Assembly (NCBI GenBank): GCA_005406025.1
Contig: BGZK01000741.1
Span: forward strand, 233,096 to 297,095
Direction of reading: 5' to 3'
Source of the DNA: Eumeta japonica
Taxonomy: Eukaryota; Arthropoda; Insecta; Lepidoptera; Psychidae
DNA length: 64,000 bases
Shown here in pieces: positions 23,320-35,770 of this stretch. The position numbers were made by a program, and so were the translations under genes. How positions within the stretch are numbered: the first letter of the stretch is position 1; each line of letters opens with the position of its first letter. The notes under the pieces are model-generated. The model searched no databases, was not told where the DNA came from, and saw only the letters and a program-made list of their open reading frames with translations.

Positions 23320-23656
23320 ATTGGCATAGGTAAGAGACCAGTAAGAACAGACTTATCAACCTAAAATAGGATTATGCAAGGTCACAATTCTGTTTCATAT
23401 GGCGGGCTTAGGTTCTAAGTTCTCCAGACCGGAGAACTTAGGATAGTACCTCAGTGTACGTTGTAGGTTGTTAATGATCCTTGTCACAAATACAATAAAG
23501 TCGTCCGGAGCATAGTATCTAAAGCAGATTTCCAGGCACGAGTGAGTGGTTTGATTCGACTTAAGTTAAAACTCATAGGTCATTCGCCTCTGGTCAGGTA
23601 TCGAACCTATTACTCGCTTACTCAAAAACGAAGAGTCGACCGCTCGGCTAGTGTCA
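23320..23656 (-). mobile_element. tRNA-derived SINE
   Basis: On the minus strand the head has box A TAGCCGAGCGG (23650-23640) and box B GGTTCGATACC (23607-23597), spaced as in a tRNA gene. The body follows with TTTTAACTTAAGTC, CTCGTGCCTGG and TCCGGACGACTTTATTGTATT. The same order of motifs recurs at 58280, 60090 and 63582. The B-box and the shared body mark it as a SINE and not a functional tRNA. The 3' end is approximate. Confidence 0.75.
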
Positions 23657-26600
23657 CACAATATACGAACTGTTACAAACTCGTTAACATAAAAACTGTG
23701 AATATTCTATTAATTTAGTGTATTTATGTATCAGGTTTAATCTCTCTCCTAGTATGCCATGCTCTTCCACGACTCTTTTTATTTCAGATCTAGAAGTATG
23801 GAAGGTATGGTAGAGGTGCTTCAAGCCCACCAGCTGGCCTAGTTCGGGTTAGGAGCAACTAATCATCTCTATAGTAAACGCGATGATAACGTCTTCGACC
23901 GATGGCACGATATGCGTTCCAAAGAAAAGAGCGAGCGGTATATCTTAACACAAAAAGGCATCGCTAAATTTGCCTAGACATGACCTAACTCAGTACTACC
24001 AAATTAGAAGTCAAAGCAGTCAACCACTGAAGTATCACCGCTTTATTAACTAAATAAATTTAGAGCTTTATTGTAACTACTAAAGGGAAAGACGAAGATA
24101 ACGTCGCAATAAACGATAAACGGACGGATAATGTCGAACTATTCGATCGAAGCGAAGCTGATAGCGTAATGGAAAATAATATTGTAGCAATCAACAAAAA
24201 AAAAAACCTAGGTATGTCAACGACTTATAACGAGTATGTCAACCAAAAGACGCGGCTGTACGCCGCTGAGAAGATGTTATCAGCATTGATACCTCACTTA
24301 GAACTTTTGCCTCTATTGTAAGTTACTTTTGATAGGCTGTATTCGCTCATGTACATTTTGTACTTATTAGAAATAAAGATTTTTGTGTTTGTTAATACAC
24401 GAGAAAATATGATAACTCCCCGATAACCGTCTGAATAAACTGTTCACTTACATATATGTATGTTTTCTTCGTAATTCGATTGTCGTTGATACGAAAATGC
24501 GAATACATGAAAACAAAATTTACCCTCGTAAATCGAAGGTTCATTAAAATAACCGGATCAACTTTGTGCAATTGACTTACAATTGATTATATTATCTCTG
24601 TTTGCCATATTTATGAACATGATTTTTGTTTTCGAATACTCTTTGTTAAATTACAGTTATAGATTCATTCTATATTACACCAGAAAACTTTATTCTTATT
24701 TACAAATACCGATTCTCGTTTGATTTTACGTAAACATGTTTATTATATATCTTCGCAATCGACATCTATATGGTGAAGTTTCTCAATAACGTTTTCTCAT
24801 CGGTGAATCCACTTTATTAAATTGTAAACATTAATTCGAAAACGTTGCATGAAACGCAACGGTCGCCAAAAAATACGCGGGTATATTCTCAAACAAAGGC
24901 CAAACTGCAAATGTCCGAAACCGAAGAGCTTGCTGAAAAGATTGACGGCCGTCAGTGAAGCAAGAGCAATAAGCAAAGCTCGTAACCTTATGTACATCCG
25001 AAAAACCCGCCTACATTTTAAAACGACTCTAATTTCTACATGGAATTCACAGCGTCACAATTTCTATACTTTTATTATTTACAATTTCTTTTCTTTTTGT
25101 TGTAATCGCTGGCGGCAAGTCATCGAATCGCATTCATCAATTAAGAAAACAGTGCCCCCTAATTTCAAGATGCATAGGAGCATTTCATTTCAGAGCAAGC
25201 ACGGAGCAACATAGATCTTCCTCGTTTTCAAACGAGATTCTTCGTTTAATTTATTGTTTTATAACAAATTCCATTGCAGGGTCACGTCTTTCTGATGAGG
25301 GCGCTTCCATACGTTTGCAAAATTGGGGAACGTTAAGAGTTTATCATGATTTAAAAGTTAAAAATGAGCACAATGAGCCCCTGACTAATTTACTTTAATA
25401 CTCGATTAACTTCTGTCTATATTTATATAAGAAAAAAAAATAAGAAAAATTTATTCTACACGATAGTTCTTAGTAATACTAGATAGTTTTAATAATAAAG
25501 GATAGTTTTCTATTAATGTAATTATTTTCAGAATCGGTTAAATACATCCAGAAATTACCCCCTACACAAAAACAAACAATTGCTTATTTTAAATTTCCTC
25601 AAAAATATAAAGAAGCTTGGTTTTATGATCCCCGTGTTGGTCCAATATGAGGTGGGGGCTCCATAGGCAAAGATGGCCATACGCAATACAGCGACAGCGC
25701 CTGGGGTCTAGACTCCGAGTGCTCTCCGAGGTAAGGAGAGTGTTTTAATTTGGCTTACGTTAATTCAAGTCAATTTAACTACACCAATCAGTTTTAATTT
25801 ATACATATGCGTCGTTTGAATGTGGTACCTTCTGGTTAGATGGCAGCATTCTTGAATACTAGGTCATGACCACTTGTAATAAGAATACTACTTTAACCGT
25901 TATAAGATTCAGAGATTTCGAGCTCTACTCGACCTTCGGATACACTGAAAATAAACTGAGTAATAAAAGGTACATAAAGTTTTCAGTCATTGTAAACCGA
26001 TATCTGTACTCCCGTTCCAATTCGACTGAAGTCGCAAGGCGTGAAACGGCTGAATTAAAAAAAATATGAGGCCAAAAATTTTCTATTTAAAAAAAAATGT
26101 AAAAATCACTGTAATATAATAAATCATTAATATAAAAATACGAAAACTTCAAAAAATAATTATCTGAATAATATTCGAAAATGCTCTTTAGAAACCACTA
26201 ATACCACCAATTTTTTTCTATTTTCTCAAAAAAATATAAAAAATTATATATTTTTCACTTTTATGTAGTCCTTGTCTAGACGCATTTTTTGACATTTCAA
26301 TCATGCATCTAGGTTCAGCGCTCACAGCACCAGAACAAATTTGCATTCTCGCCAAAAATGGTGCCCCTACTGGGACCTTTGAAAAAACGTTTTCAGTATT
26401 AAAATCATCCTATTGCCTAAACAAGCCTAAGATAAGAGATTCGCGTACTAGCCTAAAAGATCACCGTGTGCATCGAACAAGCAACAACCGGGACCTATTT
26501 CAATCATCAATCAGGTGGGGCGTTTCGTGCGGATTTATTGTTTCTGTAAATGCACACGAAGCTTGCTGCTGATTGGACTGAAATTTATTGCGCTGAGCTG

Positions 26601-27094
26601 AGAGCCTCACACGCCAGGCCGAGAAAAGGTGGAAAATTATTTTGCACGTACAAACACGCTGTATACAAATGCGAACAAGACTAATTCTCGTGTTCTAATT
26701 TATCAGGCCCGATGACAACTGCACACAGTCGCTTCGTATTATGTTTATGCTGTAAAATACAATGACCGATATTATGTGTATACTTTCGTGAGTGCTGTAA
26801 CTAACAGATGCTATTAGAAAATACAAATAACTTACGATTAGAAAATTCCATCGTTTAGTGGTAAATTAATTTTGTATAACGACTGCATTGCGTAATTGTT
26901 TGATATGCGTATTTGAATAATGCACGAGAAAAAAATGAAGTCAAATGCGAGACGAACTCGCACACAAGGGTTTCGTAATGCCTTACAATATTTAACACTA
27001 TATATTTTTCTAAAATAATCAATAAAAAATAAGAATAAAAACTAAAATTGAGCAAAAAAACAACAAGAAAAATAACTTTCCTGAATGGAGATTT
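23657..27094. other. Gene-poor region; GC-richer patches at 24840-25060 and 25640-25740
   Basis: No recognisable protein. 24840-25060 has higher GC with overlapping frames on both strands (66 and 121 codons) that look like chance. At 25731 a consensus splice donor (GAG|GTAAGG) follows a 28-codon frame from 25647, with no matching downstream exon seen. 26290-26580 is mildly GC-rich. Confidence 0.35.
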
Positions 27095-27250
27095 CCTTCA
27101 ATTTTTATATTTAATTTATTTCTATTATTTATTGCTATCGCAGCAATGCGATACGCAAATCTCATTGTGCCTATTATGGTTTAAAGGATACAGCCCTGTG
27201 ATAGACAGACGGATAGACAGAGAATCCTCGTAACAGGGTTCCGTTGGCAA
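27095..27250 (+). repeat. Fragment of a GGGTTCCGT-type dispersed repeat
   Basis: Contains GCCTATTATGGTTTAAAGGATACAGCC, then GATAGACAGACGGATAGACAG and AACAGGGTTCCGTT. The same first block is present at about 30100, inside a longer copy. Confidence 0.65.
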
Positions 27251-27535
27251 TCTTTGGGTTGGCAAACTTCGAAAATGAGCCTTCAATTAGCTCTAGAAGA
27301 TTATTAATGAGCTGGGTAACGTATTTACTTTTAAACTGTGACATTTTCTCTTTATCCAAAGCAACACAAAAATTGGTCTACATTATATTATATGCAATTG
27401 ATATTTGACATACATATATATTTTATGTAGATATCACAAACTGTTTGGCCCGGCCCGACCGTATAGGCAGACCAGACGAACACCTAGGGCGGTCGAATTT
27501 CTGGTTCGTATCGATGTCGTTAACTTAAGTTTAAG

Positions 27536-27566
27536 TATTGCAAATATACTATATTGTATAATATAC

Positions 27567-27631
<65 letters not shown>

Positions 27632-27663
27632 AGTATATTATATAATATAGTATATTTGCAATA
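27536..27663. repeat. TA microsatellite nested in a 31-33 bp inverted repeat
   Basis: About 59 bp of pure TA repeat (27570-27628) is flanked by arms 27538-27568 and 27631-27661 that match at 30 of 31 positions. The whole 128 bp is one long palindrome. Reading frames across it encode only Tyr-Ile repeats and are meaningless. Confidence 0.9.
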
Positions 27664-28699
27664 GTATATATATATATAATAGGTACAATAGGAGAGATAT
27701 TTATCGACTTTATACAAAGAAATAAAATTTGTTATAACACGCGTGGCAAAATGCGCTCGCTGTGCTCAACAACTTACTCTACATCGAGCTTCTAAGTAAT
27801 ATTGCTGTTATTTCTCTTAATAAAAAAAAACCTTTAAATTTTTCTTTAAAATTATGAAATTTAAATTATGTTTTTTTGTTTCTTTTTACTTTTATATTGG
27901 TTTTATAATAGCTTTGTGTAATGAAAATTATATCATAATGTTAGTACGTCATTATTTTTATTAGGTATGATAGCTATAGTAAGAATTTTAATCGAATTTG
28001 AAACTCCGAAGGAAATGGTTTGACGTATGGACCTGCGTCAGTTAAGCACATCTATTATTTATCTATTTATTTGTTGTCTTGAGCGATTCAAATGTAAGTT
28101 TTTTAATAAAACTTATATTTATATGTTTCGTTGTAAATTATTGGTATAAATAATAAATTATTCATACAAGGAGCCCAGTTTGCTTGGGCCTGTGCTGGAA
28201 AATGTACCATATGAAAAAATATGCTAATAGCGAGTTGAGCTTACGTAATTAGGATGACGGGCTAATATTGATTTAAGATGATTATTACTATAAATGTCAA
28301 ATAGCCTAAAACATCCCTTGATGATTTAGGTTTCTCGGGAGGCTATTATTTCTAGCAAATATTGAAGAATCGTTAAGTAGACTGAATCAACAATTAAAAC
28401 GAAAAAACACTTTTTAAATTCTCAGAAGTGAATATTAAATTAAACGATGCCTCGCTCGATGTATTTATTAAAACATTTTTCCTTTGTTCCACTGGCGATA
28501 TGTGTTCGCATCAAGAACTAACAAGCTATTATAACTATTAGACTATGGTGAAAGTTCTTTTCTACACAGCTCCCAGAAAAAAAAAACTCGGCTATAAGCG
28601 CAAAGAATATTCTTATAAGGGTTCCGTAACGATTAGAGTTACGTTACTTAAAGGATAGAACCATTCAAGTCACAGAGCTGTAAATATTTACAAATTATA
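27664..28699. other. AT-rich spacer, no gene seen
   Basis: Only a short AAGGGTTCCGTAACG fragment at about 28617 hints at repeat material. No gene or RNA is supported. Confidence 0.4.
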
Positions 28700-28960
28700 A
28701 GGTCGCGACGGACGGACGAGTTGGCGTTGTAAAATTATCCGTAGCCGGTGGCTAACGGAGCGCGAAAGCGCCTCCGAATTCGTGCAGTTTGAGCCGCACT
28801 CCACGCTGGGAACTTTCTATTCATGAATCTTACACAAACAACGCTCGCTTATTTCACAAGCAAACAGCGCCGGCTTAAATAAATTCCATTTGTATTGTCG
28901 CGTTGTACCGCGAGCTCTATACACACGGCGAATGGCGGTGTAAGAACACTTTTGTAATCG
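28700..28960. promoter_or_regulatory. GC-elevated segment with GAAA-loop hairpin, candidate regulatory DNA
   Basis: Higher GC than the flanks. CGGAGCGC-GAAA-GCGCCTCCG at about 28756-28776 folds into a hairpin with one bulged base. No recognisable protein on either strand. Confidence 0.25.
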
Positions 28961-29574
28961 AAAACAATCATAAAATAGCATTGTACGAAGCGAGACTGGT
29001 TTTTTTTTCTTTATTCGGCTATCTAAAAAAAGCGATATCGGTGCTTTTTCAAGGTTAATATATACATACTGCTGTTTTAAGTGCCTTCGAATATACTTGG
29101 TTACAGACATTACTAACATTAGTTAGATCAGATTTTCCAAAAAAATTAAAAGAATCTTATTAATTTTAAAATTATACTTATATATATAATATGTTTTTTT
29201 GATTATGGGAAAAAATAGTTTTCTAACCGGCTTCATTTGTGAGAGTATAATTTTATTTTAGATTTTCTTCATTTATATCCCATAAGGTGCTATGCCAGTC
29301 GAGAAACGAAGGAAGGAAATAGAAAAGTGTATGAGGATACGAACATCATGTCATTATTTGACGGTTTACATCGCCATAACAAGTGTGTTAGCTTTTAAGG
29401 CCGTATAAAGAATTGATTTGCATTTCATGCTTAATTTTTATCATTTCATAGCATAGTAAATATTATTAATATATCATATGCATATTTGTTAAATGAAAAA
29501 CTATGGTTAGCAATGCATAGTTAGTTTGCCAATATAAGATATTTAATGGGCTGTCAAATAAAAGTAATGAAAAT
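28961..29574. other. AT-rich spacer, no gene seen
   Basis: No coding, RNA or repeat feature supported. Confidence 0.4.
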
Positions 29575-30215
29575 AAACTCGGCCAAGTGTGAGTAGGTTT
29601 CACCTATGAGAGGTTCCATACCACTGAATAATATTGAACACTGCATACCTTTTTGAAAATAGTTGATGATAAACACAAAGGAAATATTAAAAACCAAAAA
29701 AAGGATGATAAAAAGCAATTTTCTTGTATGGAACTCCTTTTATTTTTAACTTTATTTTATTTATATTATTTGTTTTAATAGCGACTATAGTAATATATAC
29801 TGTGTGAATATGTCAAGCATTTACCTGTCGCCATTACGAAAATCGAACAATAATCGCCAAGAAAACACGTTTCTTGTATGGGATTTAATTTTATTTTTAT
29901 TATTTGTTTTTATGGCCACAATACTAGTTCACTCACCGCGTGAACATTTCAGGTGTCTTTGTGTTCGCATTATTAAAATTGAGCAAAAATCGACTAAAAA
30001 TTAAAGGAGGCCCCCCTTTTTAGTTTTGCTTTATTTTTATTATATGTTATTACAGCGACAACAGAAATATATACTCTGCAAAAATTTCAACTGCCTGCCT
30101 ATTATGGTTCATAAGATACAGCCAACTAATGTATAAACAGACGGAGGCGAAACAGACTAAGCGGAGGCTTAGTAATACAGTTCTGTTGACAAACTTTGAG
30201 CACGGAACCCTATAA
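29575..30215 (+). mobile_element. GGGTTCCGT-type dispersed repeat, near full length
   Basis: The head CTCGGCCAAGTGTGAGTAGG...GAGAGGTTCCATACCA matches the typical GGCCAAGTGCGAGT start. The end has ATACAGCCAACTAATG, ACAGACGGAGGCGAAACAG, AGGCTTAGTAATACAG and ACGGAACCCTATAAA. The middle has three partial tandem units with TTTCTTGTATGG(A/G) and TTTTATTTTTATTATTTG. A 66-codon frame inside is repeat-derived. Confidence 0.75.
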
Positions 30216-31949
30216 AATATTTTTAGGTCGTACGAACCGCCGCGGGTCTTAGGCGGTGCAAGGCCTTTATTCGTGGAAATCTAATAGAGAAGACTATGTC
30301 CAGCAATGTAGTTGCAATGCGTGTAATATCTGCATGGAAAGAAAGATATCGGATTTATAATATATTTGAATGTTTTCAAAAAAAGTCTGAAAAACAATTG
30401 ATTCTGCACGTCATCCCTAAAACTTCCGACTATTTTCCAGTTATATCTATAAGTGCCTATTTTAGTTCACCTAGCACAAAAATAAGTTTTTATAGGTTTT
30501 AGCCTCATGTATATTATTTAGTAAAGAAAGACAATTTGGAACAAAACTATATATAGTTCTCTAAGAGAAATTATTACTTTTTCTCCTGGTTCAAGAAAGT
30601 ATATCGCGGCGAAAAGTTATTCTTTCTTTGGGAGGACTACATATTCAACATGTTTCTATTCATATTTAAATGACTTTCACGATAAATATGTCAAATTTTG
30701 CGAAAAAGATGCGAAATATTAAACCTAAAACTAATGACAGGATTACACACGCATGTATGCACGCACGCAGGTATCCACATACACACACACGCACGCACGC
30801 ACGCTCGCAAACACAGATACTCACACTAACACGCACGCACGCACGCACGCACACACACCCAGAAAGACATATCAGCTGAAAATAGTCAAAATATACCCCG
30901 CGCCTTAAAACGACAACATCTGATGAAAATTCAATTTTCCAAAAGCTGACTGAAAACATTAACTTCCTAATTTTCGAATATTTTTTAACTTTCACAAGGA
31001 GAAGCTAAAAAATAGAAACAAAATGTAGTCGAAAATTGTTACTTCTCGGCGTCATCAATTTATTTTACATTAATATAAAATATATCTCCATCTGTTGTGA
31101 TCTATGAAAAAGTACAAGTTAATATTAGATTTTGTTTCTCGTGTATAGGAGGTGTGACTGTGCTGGAGAACACAATTTGTGAAAATTACTCTTTCCATTT
31201 CGGTCAGCAGCCGCGCAAAGACGAGAGAAGGTAAAAGAAATATAAGGACTTACGACAGAAGGCTTACACTTTTTACGAGAATCAAAAATTTAACACGTTG
31301 GACAAAACAGACCAGAGCATGGTCTTTGTATGCGATTCACTGGTGTTACATATCATGAAGTTAGTGCGATCTGAAGTTACCCACGGTTTGCGCAAATGAT
31401 GTATCTTACTGCTGTTCTGTTCTACAATAATGCATTTGCATGTAGATACAGGAATTTCGGACGACCGATATTTTACGCTATGAATATTGTATATTCACAA
31501 CAATGAAATATAATTTTTATGAGCGCACATGTTTTGGAACGAAGTTCTTTAAACGCGACTTGCAGGAAGTTTAAGTTCGTAGAAATCATCACACAAGGAA
31601 AAAAGTGTTATACCCCTTCCATTTGACTTTTAGCGGCTCTCTCTCTATTTATATTTTTCTAACACACTGATTTATCCGCTGTGTTGCACTTGGTTCGTTA
31701 TTTATAAATATAACATTTTTAAAATAATGAATAACAAAATGTTTGCTTTCATCATTTAAAATTTAACGTTAATCAAAATTTCATTTCTATTCTTTATTTC
31801 TTTGTATCTTTGATTTAATTACTCTCAGATATTCTTAAATTGTTTCATTGTATCTGTTATTTGACATAAATTATATAGTGAAAGGAATTTTGTTTAAATG
31901 GGAATGTCCCATGACACCTCCCTTTTTTTATAGTTTTGTTTTAAAGATT
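30216..31949. other. Gene-poor region with an ACGC/AC microsatellite
   Basis: 30760-30858 is an ACGC/AC microsatellite, and the Cys/Val-rich and His/Thr-rich frames over it are artefacts. The remainder is AT-rich without a supported gene. Confidence 0.5.
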
Positions 31950-32560
31950 TGTTAAGCGACATAGATTCTTATCGCCATTTCGAGAAATGTTGCATTGGCG
32001 TTTTCTACGCCAAGCGCGAGTCGTTTTCTGCGTCGAGAACGCGCTGTCATCAGCGTCATGGCTTCGTCGATCCGGCGACACTGATGCGTCATCGGTTCCA
32101 GAATACTTAGGCCAAAGATTTATCATTGGTCACCGCGCGCACGGTGACCAATGTTAAATCTATGACTTGGCGATATCTTTATAAAACATTTCTGTATGAC
32201 CACTCGACTTTGCTTCCATTACACTAAAAAAATATCAATCTCGGTGTAATCGCTTAAGTACGTAAACGACATTATCAACGTCGACCTTGACCGTACCACA
32301 AATAATAATTGCTTCGCTAATATCACACGGAACGCAAGCACAATAGCGGTGTTAAGGCGCCAACGCGGAAAAGACATGTCTCAACGGTCGAACAGACATA
32401 ATGTATTTTCACCTTTCCATTCGGGATAGATCGCTCTTGGTATTCGTAAACAGGCGGCAAATTTTTTTTTTATGCTCCAAGGAGAAATAGTGATTTTCTT
32501 TACGACAGCAATGCCGTCAATCAAACGCACGTTCCGAAACTAACGTCGCGCAATTTTTTT
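31950..32560. promoter_or_regulatory. GC-elevated segment, candidate regulatory or conserved non-coding DNA
   Basis: Rich in CG-containing words (TTATCGCC, GGCGATATC, GACGTCG-like) and free of a convincing coding frame. It includes the hairpin at 32124-32153. The base-composition contrast with both flanks is strong. Confidence 0.3.
32124..32153. repeat. 12-bp perfect hairpin CATTGGTCACCG, 6-nt loop
   Basis: Arms 32124-32135 and 32142-32153 are complementary around CGCGCA. With one mismatch the stem extends outward to about 19 bp. Confidence 0.9.
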
Positions 32561-35539
32561 GTTGTTACTAATTTTTCCTTAAAGTAAGGTGAAGAGAATC
32601 GTGAAATGAATGATTTCAATCCGATTGTAGAAAATTGTATTTTCATAGGGTGACGATGTTTTGATTTTGGAGGAAACTAATAACGGCTGTTTTATTATGA
32701 CGTCCTTATGTTTGTGCGTGTATGTATTTGTGCACGCACACATACCTGTTTGTGATTTTATTCTGTTATTTTGTTTAAAAAGTTTCGATAATTATGGACT
32801 CTTCTTCACTTCCTTTGATTTAGTACTCAACGCGTAAGACAATGCTGCTATATATTTTTTTTTTTACTGGGAAAAACTGCAATAGTTACGTCGCATAATC
32901 CATTTTCTTTTAATATGTTGAACAGTATTAAATTTATTTTATGAAGAACCTAACTGTAAAAAAATTACATTTGCAGCTAAATTTTCGGTTACTGTCGGAA
33001 ATACGAGGAATAACTGTCACTAAATTAACGGTGAAATATTTTCTTAGGTATATTAGTTTTATAATCATTAAGAACTGCATGAGTTAGTAAATAATATCTT
33101 AAATCTTATCTTTTCATATATTAAATTTAAATCAATAAACATAATGAAACGTCGCAAAGTTAATTTGTTCAGTAAAATGATGGATTTAATGCAAAAAACC
33201 TGACGTTATATAACACTAAACTAACAAAAAAATTTAAATATGAAAATCACCACGGAATTCTTTTGATAATCATAATAAAACCCATTATATGAACAGAACC
33301 AATTTATTATCCACCAATCACATGTATGAAAACATTGCGGAGAATACGCAAATCGATTTCATAAAATATTATAATAGTGCTGTGGTTATCCAACGATTCG
33401 ATGTTTAAACACATCCAGCGCAGGCGCATTAAAAAGAAAATTAAGGAGGAAAACAAGAGTTGAGACGGAAACCCCAATGTATCAAATATAAATAATACAT
33501 AGAGAATCGAATGATTTCCATCGAGAGCGAATCTCCGGGGAAAATTAAGTAAATAAACAAAGTCAACTACGAAATTTCCATTTGTGGAAATATTTAATTT
33601 TGAGATTGGTTATGAGTAAAATTTCGATGGACTTTTAATAAAATCCGATTAAATTATGATTTTCATCGTGCACGAGCAATCACAAAAAACACAGTTCGTT
33701 TTTAAATTAATCCCAACGATCATACACACACACACACATGCACACACACGCACGCAAACACACAAAGCAGAGTAACACAAAGGACAAGCTACATCCTTAT
33801 CAACGCCCGTGCACCTGGGAGCGACAAGGAGATGTCTCTTTTGAACTAACAAGCGAACCGGGGAAACTTATATTTCCTACACGAACGTGAGCTATTGTAC
33901 GGTAATACCCAGTTATATTGTATTCCTCTGTGAGAGAAGCGACGAAAACTCACGTACATACACGTGTATTCGGAGAATTGTTAGAGGCGACGATTGTAGC
34001 TAAGTAAATTGAAGGGTCTAAATTGGCTTTTCCGTGATAAGAACGGATTTACTTCCTTGTGTAAATTTATCGTTCAATGATAGTAACGAATTGAGAATGA
34101 TATGTATTATTATCTAGATAAAGCTAGTCGGTCTAGGTAATGTTCTCATCAACAATTGTGTCCTTATAACCTGTTCCATCGATCCGTTTATATGTCTGTC
34201 TCTTTTCTGTTCCCCTAGTATTATTACATAAGTCTACGCCACCTGGTGGCATACTAACGTGGTGGCAGCCATCACGTTAACTTTCGTACAATGTTAATAG
34301 TTTATATAACTTTTCGTATAAATGTTTCAACCAGACGATTCGCTGTCCATGCAATATTAAAAAACTTTTATTCTATCTAAAAGATCTAACATCATTAGAA
34401 AATAAATATTCGAATATGTAGTTTTAATTTCTTCAAATCTATTCTATTTTATTTTAAAAAGATTGGTCAATCCTGAGATGTTTAAAAATGGGATTGCTTC
34501 CTGTTCACAATGAACTATATAACGAATACAGTGTGTAGGATCTAAAATTATTCTCAAACAAAACAAATTATTAAAACTACCTAAGGTTCATTGTCTACGA
34601 AGATAAAGTTTCATAGCTACTTCAAAATATATCGTGCTAGCTGTGCAACCTAGCGTAGAAAAGCGCATCCATGAAGCGTATCAGAAGCGTACTTCTTGCG
34701 GTCGTCTCAATAGCATCGCCGCGCTAGTTCGCCCGGTTCCTTTTGGATTTAGTTTTTCATGGCTTTTTCTCTGAATCTTTAGAAGTATGCTACCTTTTTG
34801 TGATCTTAGAATTTACTTTTATCTATACTATTTAAAATATGTAATACAAACTACAAATATTATTTACAAAACAGTATATACTATGTCATTTAGGCGCATT
34901 AAAAGATATTATCAATTTAAACTATAACTATATGTCATGATGCTTTGAATTGGTATGTTATTTAAGTATTTATTGTTTTAAAATTGCTGTAAAAATTTAA
35001 AATAAGTGCAAAAGTGACTGTGTTGTGGTAAAATGTATGGGTTTTATATAATTTTAACTAAAAAGCTTGTATAAAACCGTATATTTAATCGTACTCGAAT
35101 GAAAAAATTACTGGTTTTAATTTCAAAATTGTTGAGCGGTTAAAATTACTTATGGAGTAGAACTACTACCTTTTTATTTCTCTGTAGGAAGTTGTAAGTT
35201 ATAAATCTTATGCGATATGCTATGGTATCAACTTTTAAAAATAGCCAATAAATAGTGTACTAGGATTAAACCGTTTCTTATAGAACCAGGTTTTGTGCCA
35301 AGGTAATGCAACTGGTACTATTGTTTTGAATATGTTTGATGTAATATACGTTAAACAATAATTAGGCCATTTATTTTATTTTGTATTGTAAGATAACGGT
35401 CATATCATACGTATGTAAATACACAAAGTAAAATACACACATAATTAATTTAATCGATATATCACACCGCTACAAATTTTCTCAGTAATAAGCCTTCGTT
35501 GCCTAATCTATGATATTACCATGATACAGACATGGGTAC
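32561..35539. other. Gene-poor region with a CA microsatellite
   Basis: 33722-33762 is a CA/ACGC-type microsatellite. 33830-34000 and 34640-34760 are slightly GC-rich. No gene is supported. Confidence 0.4.
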
Positions 35540-35770
35540 ATAAAGACCTGGATGAATTCAGCAGCCGTACCCGCCATCATTTTGTTATCACGCTCGTCGC
35601 CCGACAAGCGGAACGGCTGGCGACATAAAGCTCGCATACCGCGACGCGAGATTACGTTGCCGCCCCGCGACAAACTTTCATTGTATGTAAACAGCAAGCA
35701 GGCTTACGGCAGGCGTACGAGAATAAATACGCGTCCTTAAAGCTACGCCTCCGTGAGCAGTGGGCTTTAG
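35540..35770. promoter_or_regulatory. GC-elevated segment, candidate regulatory DNA
   Basis: High in CG dinucleotides (GACAAGCGGAACGGCTGGCG, TTGCCGCCCCGCGAC). Both strands have frames of about 60 codons, neither recognisable. It looks like conserved non-coding sequence, but no comparison is possible here. Confidence 0.25.

Noticed and set aside
23597..23656. Possible tRNA gene (box A and box B present)
   Set aside because: The cloverleaf cannot be completed with proper acceptor pairing, and the same head precedes a common body in several places, so it is a SINE head.
24849..25214. 121-codon plus-strand frame
   Set aside because: Basic, biased composition with an overlapping frame on the other strand and no recognisable domain.
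27405..27717. Tyr-Ile repeat proteins on both strands
   Set aside because: They are translations of the TA microsatellite.
30666..30995. Cys/Val-rich minus-strand and His/Thr-rich plus-strand frames
   Set aside because: They are translations of the ACGC/AC microsatellite.
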